Positions 61,201 to 64,000 of a stretch of 64,000 bases of DNA are shown here, in pieces; within the stretch, counting starts at the first letter, position 1, and every line of letters begins with the position of its first letter. Made by a program: the position numbers and the translations under genes. The notes beneath the pieces are model-generated. The model made no database searches. It was not told where the DNA came from and was given only the letters and a program-made list of their open reading frames with translations. This stretch comes from Margaritifera margaritifera (taxonomy: Eukaryota; Mollusca; Bivalvia; Unionida; Margaritiferidae): NCBI GenBank assembly GCA_029931535.1, contig JAQPZY010001596.1, positions 1,366,001 through 1,430,000 on the forward strand, read 5' to 3'.

Positions 61201-62795
61201 TTCAAGTTTTAATTTAGCACATGGAAACCTTCTTAATCTTGAAAAAAATAGTCAAGGAATCCCAAAAAACTTCCTCAAAGATAAATGCTTTATGAAAAAT
61301 TCAAGATTTTATTACTGTATTTTAATCTCTGATGCCAGAGAATGTTCTGTAAACAAATAAGAAAAATACTGAAAATTCCCAATTTGAGGAAGACATTTTA
61401 TCATGCTTAGTGAAACAGGAGTCAGGTGCTTGAATGAGTCCATCAAAATAGAGTCTAAGCAATTTTAAAAAAAGGCTACTATACTGCAGGGCATGGGCCC
61501 AACAACAGTACAGATTTTGTATAGAAAGTATTATGCACACCACAATCTAACCCATCAATAAACATTTTACAATGGGTGAGAGGTACAAACCTGCCAAAAA
61601 TCTGCCACTGTGTGGGGCAAGGGTCCTTGAGTTGCAATGTAAGCTGGGTTGCGAGGATCGTGATCCATCTAAAATATTTAAAAAAATTTAAAAAATAACA
61701 AATCACTTTTAAATAATGGTTACATATTCACATTTTTCATGATATTTATGCTTATATAGTTGTTCTGGAAGTCATGAAATGAAGCACAAAAAAATGAAGT
61801 TGGAATAAAAAAGAATAAAAGTACACCAATGAAATGTCACACCACTCCCTCAATAACTCAAGAGTCATGTTGCTCATATACACTGACCCCAGCATAAGTG
61901 ATGGTGTGAGATAGTAAGGTAGACTAAAATTTTGTTCAACAGTAGGGGGAAGGTGGCGGAATGAGAGCAACTGTCATTGATTGACGAGAACAATAATCTC
62001 TATTGTCGTTTAAAAAAATATTTGTTTATGGTAATGAATTTTAGTAATATTAATGGATATGCTATCTTGACAAAGTAAATTAAAGTCAATAAATTTATGA
62101 CAGACTATAAGTTTAAATCAAGTTAGCGTGCAATACTCACAAATTTGATATATTAGAGCACATGTACCCATCATAATGAAACACAATTTAACTAAAGCTT
62201 CCTAGCCTGAATTACTCTATTAACCTGCATTAGCTGAACCCACCAATATGTTTACACAGGTTAATTGCTCAAGATAGCGATTTTAAATGTAAACATATAC
62301 ACTGGGACTCTTTTTTCAGTGGACAACTTCACTGAACACGGTATCTGAAGTAACGCCGTATATACTTGATTCCTGAATATTTCTATGCATATTTTAAAAG
62401 AAATGGTTTTTAAAAAAAGCAAATAATATTTCAAGTAAAAAGAACAGATTTCTTAAATTTTTCCCATTTGACAAACAGACTTTCCTTTATCCATTAACCT
62501 CTGACCATCTGCATGTACAATACCCTGTATACTATATTAACTGCTGACCATCTGCATATACACTACCTGTATACTGTATGGAAGGAGTATGAACACCACT
62601 ATATCTAACTGTCAACAATTCTTAAAACAATCATCTTAAAATTTCACTTTCAATTAAAAGTCCAAGGAGAAAAAATGCTAACCTTTCTTAAATCTTCTAT
62701 AACAGCTGATTCAGTACTTACAATTGTGCTTGCATTGATATAGTCAGATCCCGACACATTGGCCGCACTCATCAGGACAACTCTGGAATGGTCAT
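43167..62795 (-). CDS. PTPRN: PTPRN/PTPRN2 (IA-2/phogrin) orthologue, phosphatase domain exons, 5' end outside window
   Basis: IA-2 and phogrin are transmembrane proteins of dense-core secretory vesicles with a lumenal RESP18-like region and one cytoplasmic phosphatase-fold domain. Eight exons join without a frame break into about 233 codons ending ILKALPQ and stop. The motifs are the KNRYxDI-region equivalent (DHSR, SDYINAS), YIATQGPL, the helix [22 protein letters not shown], the WPD loop (WPDLGVPSS), the P-loop ([12 protein letters not shown]) and the family tail [15 protein letters not shown]. The combination WPD plus P-loop Asp is unusual. The extracellular, transmembrane and juxtamembrane exons must lie beyond the right edge. 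Invertebrates usually have one gene for both vertebrate paralogues, so the symbol stands for that ancestor. Confidence 0.95.
43320..43470 (-). mobile_element. SINE remnant (tRNA-like head, reverse orientation)
   Basis: Read on the minus strand it has CACTCACTTTGCACATTTAT, then GTCCCAGGTTTGATCACTGG, like the anticodon and T-arm (B box) half of a tRNA-derived SINE. CCATGGTTTTTCTCCACC in the body follows. The A-box half is missing. In the last PTPRN intron. Confidence 0.45.
43590..43877. repeat. 25-bp minisatellite, about 11 units
   Basis: The unit is ACACATGTCATATATACTGT plus ACAAG, with small length variants. Open frames of 101 and 125 codons across it are repeat artefacts. Confidence 0.95.
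44660..44875. repeat. 40-bp minisatellite, about five units
   Basis: The unit is CTGACACAATACAAGTAACT, ATACATGTGACATGTAATAA; starts at 44701 and 44741 are 40 bp apart. It contains the inverted pair ACATGTGACATGT. Confidence 0.95.
44876..48090. other. PTPRN intron stretch without recognisable gene
   Basis: AT-rich. A 22-bp direct duplication at 45157-45206. A 60-codon open frame at about 45450-45632 with a donor-like CAG/GTATTC has no recognisable domain. A CT run lies at 46867-46880. Diverged interspersed-repeat sequence with GGGCCATAACTCTATTCCAA occurs at about 47400-47880. Confidence 0.5.
48092..48165 (-). CDS. PTPRN: PTPRN exon: [10 protein letters not shown] helix
   Basis: Acceptor AAATTTCAG, donor AAG/GTTGGT. 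It encodes [20 protein letters not shown] then VKTK. The usual RPG of phosphatases is RMN here. Confidence 0.93.
48429..49370 (-). repeat. Composite element of ~144-bp units, copy 3 (reverse)
   Basis: About six units with AACAAGATTTTCAAGATGG and TTTAGGACCAACTAGACAT. The ends match copies 1 and 2: AAGAATCCCTTGAAAATAAT on one side, CAACCTTGTGCTAATAGATG on the other. It lies in the PTPRN intron just upstream of the [10 protein letters not shown] exon. Confidence 0.75.
50055..51077 (+). mobile_element. mariner transposase relic
   Basis: A decayed mariner-family transposase read across several frames. The DNA-binding half is recognisable as [11 protein letters not shown]. Then come [34 protein letters not shown] (first catalytic Asp), LLHDN (second), LAPSDFWL (third), and [17 protein letters not shown] with [11 protein letters not shown] at the end. 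Many stops and frame changes. I could not define terminal repeats. In the PTPRN intron between the P-loop and [10 protein letters not shown] exons, opposite to the host gene. Confidence 0.85.
51594..51658 (-). CDS. PTPRN: PTPRN exon: P-loop
   Basis: Acceptor TTTTCAG, donor AAAG/GTTTGT. It encodes [20 protein letters not shown] then K. With the previous exon the signature is [10 protein letters not shown]. Catalytic Cys and Arg are present, but Asp replaces the Ala usual in active enzymes, as in all IA-2 proteins. Confidence 0.94.
52241..52294 (-). CDS. PTPRN: PTPRN exon: strand before the P-loop
   Basis: A 54-nt exon, acceptor TTTTTAG, donor AG/GTATGG. It encodes [17 protein letters not shown], and the final AG joins T from the next exon to give Ser of HCS. 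A tandem array begins within about 30 bp upstream of the acceptor. Confidence 0.93.
52310..52835. repeat. ~86-bp tandem array, about six units
   Basis: Units share TCTAACATTGTAAGATTTAA, AGACTGTGGTATCTAAGTAT and ATTATATAAGAACTGTTACA. It starts about 15-30 bp upstream of the acceptor of the exon at 52241-52294, so it occupies the region where the branch point should be. Confidence 0.88.
52850..53825. repeat. ~85-100-bp diverged tandem array, about ten units
   Basis: Units share GTGAGTCATACTGAG, GTGTCATTCATGGTAAG, TTACTATCAGCACA and GTGAGTAACTGAGTGAT. Strongly diverged. It adjoins the array at 52310-52835. Confidence 0.75.
53826..56065. other. PTPRN intron stretch without recognisable gene
   Basis: AT-rich intron. 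An 86-codon open frame at 55659-55919 has a Cys/His-rich stretch ([14 protein letters not shown]) but no recognised family and no matching splice sites. Nothing else is supported. Confidence 0.5.
56070..56735. repeat. 50-bp minisatellite, about 13 units
   Basis: The unit is TTACAAACAGGTTCTTATGT, ATATCTATTGATTCAAATTG, GCAAGGTTCC, with deletions of CAAAT and T/C changes. It lies about 250 bp from the 3' end of the WPD-loop exon. Confidence 0.95.
56984..57150 (-). CDS. PTPRN: PTPRN exon: WPD loop
   Basis: Acceptor TTACAAAG, donor AG/GTGAGT, ends in phase 2. It encodes [20 protein letters not shown], then [20 protein letters not shown] and IKALLDFRR. The loop keeps the canonical general-acid Asp (WPD); vertebrate IA-2 has WPAEG and phogrin WYD at this place. 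Confidence 0.95.
57290..60700. other. PTPRN intron stretch without recognisable gene
   Basis: AT-rich. I see no coding sequence. A perfect B-box-like AGTTCGAACCC at about 58432 may mark an old SINE; G-rich and ATT-rich short runs occur at 59680-59795. Confidence 0.5.
60723..60842 (-). CDS. PTPRN: PTPRN exon: central phosphatase helices
   Basis: Acceptor CACATACAG, donor GAG/GTGAGT. 40 codons, phase 0. It encodes [20 protein letters not shown] and [17 protein letters not shown], the conserved VxVMLTxLxE and RYWP blocks. Confidence 0.95.
60850..62640. other. PTPRN introns between phosphatase exons
   Basis: Apart from the exon at 61591-61668, this AT-rich sequence shows no coding region or repeat array. 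CCGTATATACTTGATT at about 62355 resembles the end of the palindromic MITE at 8831-9036. Confidence 0.45.
61591..61668 (-). CDS. PTPRN: PTPRN exon: YIATQGPL segment
   Basis: Acceptor TATTTTAG, donor CAG/GTTTGT. 26 codons, phase 0 at both ends. It encodes [20 protein letters not shown] then VADFWQ, nearly identical to the family motif. Confidence 0.95.
62722..62795 (-). CDS. PTPRN: PTPRN exon: start of phosphatase domain
   Basis: Acceptor TGTTGCAG before ATGACCATTCC, donor ATT/GTAAGT. The first two bases complete a codon from an upstream exon; a T would give Tyr, as in PYDH of the family. It encodes [20 protein letters not shown] then ASTI, the substrate-recognition segment. No preceding exon is visible up to the right edge. 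Confidence 0.9.
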
Positions 62796-62989
62796 CTGCA
62801 ACAGAGAAGACATGAAGGTTACTGAAAGCATTACCGATAATCAAGGATCCTATTAAGTTGGGGGCTTTGGGTGGTGGTGGGTTATTGCTACATAATTTAT
62901 TCCACATAATATTAGTTCTTGGCTAATGAGAACCAAATATAATGTGATTTCATATCATTAAATGACCTGGTTTTGTGTTTTCAATTCTC

Positions 62990-63620
62990 TAATATGCATT
63001 TATATGACACAGGATTGATGAAATATGCTTCAAAGGTCCTCATTTATATGACACAGGATTGATGGAATATGCTTCAGAAGGTCCTCATTTATATGACGCA
63101 GGATTGATAGAATATGCATCAGAATGTCCTCATTTATATGACACAGGATTGTTGGAATATACCTCAGTATAAAGTCCTCATTATATGACATAATTGTTGG
63201 AACATACCTCACTATATGGTCCTCATTTATATGACAGGATTGTTGTAACATACTTTAGTATAAGGTCACCTCATTTATATGACACAGGATTGTTGGAATA
63301 TACCTCAGTATAAAGTCCTCATTTATATAACACAGGATTGCTGGAACTTACCTCAATATGAGGTCCTCATTTATATGACACCGGATTGTTGGAATATACA
63401 TCAGCATAAGATCACCTCATTAATATGACACAGAATTGTTGGAACATACCTCAGTACAATGTCACCTCATTAATATGACACCTAACTGCTGAAACATACC
63501 TCAATACAAGGTCCTCATTGATGTAACAGGATTGGTGGAATATCCCTTTGTGTTATGTCACATCATTTATATGGCAGGGTTGTTGGAACATACCTCACTA
63601 TAAGGTCACTCATTTATAAT
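62990..63620. repeat. ~48-bp minisatellite, about 13 units, fading towards 63940
   Basis: The unit is CCTCATTTATATGACACAGG, ATTGTTGGAACATACCTCAG, TATAAGGT, with many small differences. Open frames on the minus strand here are repeat artefacts. Further diverged copies appear at 63780-63920. In the intron upstream of the first visible PTPRN exon. Confidence 0.92.
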
Positions 63621-64000
63621 GCCAGACACTTTTAGGACTCCCAGAACAGCATTATAAAAGAGTTAGCATTGTAATTCAGCATATCTTCAAGGAATTCTTG
63701 CGAGGAAAGTTTATTATAGGATTGTTCAATATTGTACAGAAGAAACAAAAATTGACTCCAGGGTAATTGTAATAGTCTTACCTCAATATTAAACACCTCA
63801 GTAACACACAGTCCCATATATAACACAGGTATGGTCATGGATCCCATTATACTCTTTGAATTCTGTTTTTTCATGTTAAATGCCCCTAGTACAAGGTGAC
63901 CTCACATATAACACGGCACACCATTATGGCACCCCTGATCATTGTCATAGTGAGAAACCACTTTATATAGAAATTTGACCCACAGATCATCATTATTATG

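Noticed and set aside
56070..63620. CRISPR-like direct-repeat arrays
   Set aside because: Units are contiguous and vary throughout; there are no unique spacers or cas genes, and the DNA is from an animal nucleus. They are minisatellites.

Overview
The window is animal nuclear DNA: AT-rich, with spliced genes, long introns and many interspersed and tandem repeats. There is no operon structure or any other prokaryotic feature. The repeat mix (a DIRS-type retrotransposon, a Penelope-like element, a tRNA-derived SINE, Crypton, hAT and mariner relics, and many minisatellites) together with an IA-2/phogrin-type phosphatase gene suggests a lophotrochozoan, most likely a bivalve mollusc. That assignment is inference.

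Two host genes face each other tail to tail. On the plus strand, RBM48, an RRM protein of the minor (U12-type) spliceosome, begins at 225. Exons at 225-311, 9071-9261, 14595-14740 and 25035-25942 join without a frame break. A probable last exon lies at 30846-31088. On the minus strand lies the 3' half of a PTPRN/PTPRN2 (IA-2/phogrin) orthologue, a receptor-type tyrosine-phosphatase-fold protein of dense-core vesicles. Eight exons between 62795 and 43167 encode nearly the whole intracellular phosphatase domain and the stop codon. Its 5' exons lie beyond the right edge.

The rest is introns and about 12 kb between the gene ends. RBM48 intron 1 holds a MITE-like element, a Penelope-like relic, a composite element of ~144-bp units, and a short palindromic MITE that ends about 35 bp before exon 2. 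Intron 2 holds expanded ~85-bp arrays related to that MITE and a SINE with target-site duplications. Intron 3 holds a 41-bp minisatellite, a dead DIRS element of ~5 kb and a non-LTR fragment. Intron 4 holds four tandem arrays, one of which resembles a string of degenerate tRNA-Gly-like sequences. The intergenic part holds a ~140-bp array split by a hAT-family element, a second copy of the composite element, a Crypton relic and a 120-bp near-perfect palindrome. PTPRN introns hold a third copy of the composite element, a mariner relic, a SINE remnant and several minisatellites.

I found no clearly new multi-gene system. The most unusual signals are the PTPRN active site (a canonical WPD loop combined with the inactive-type Asp in the P-loop), the composite repeat family, the ~85-bp palindromic MITE family and the tRNA-like tandem array.
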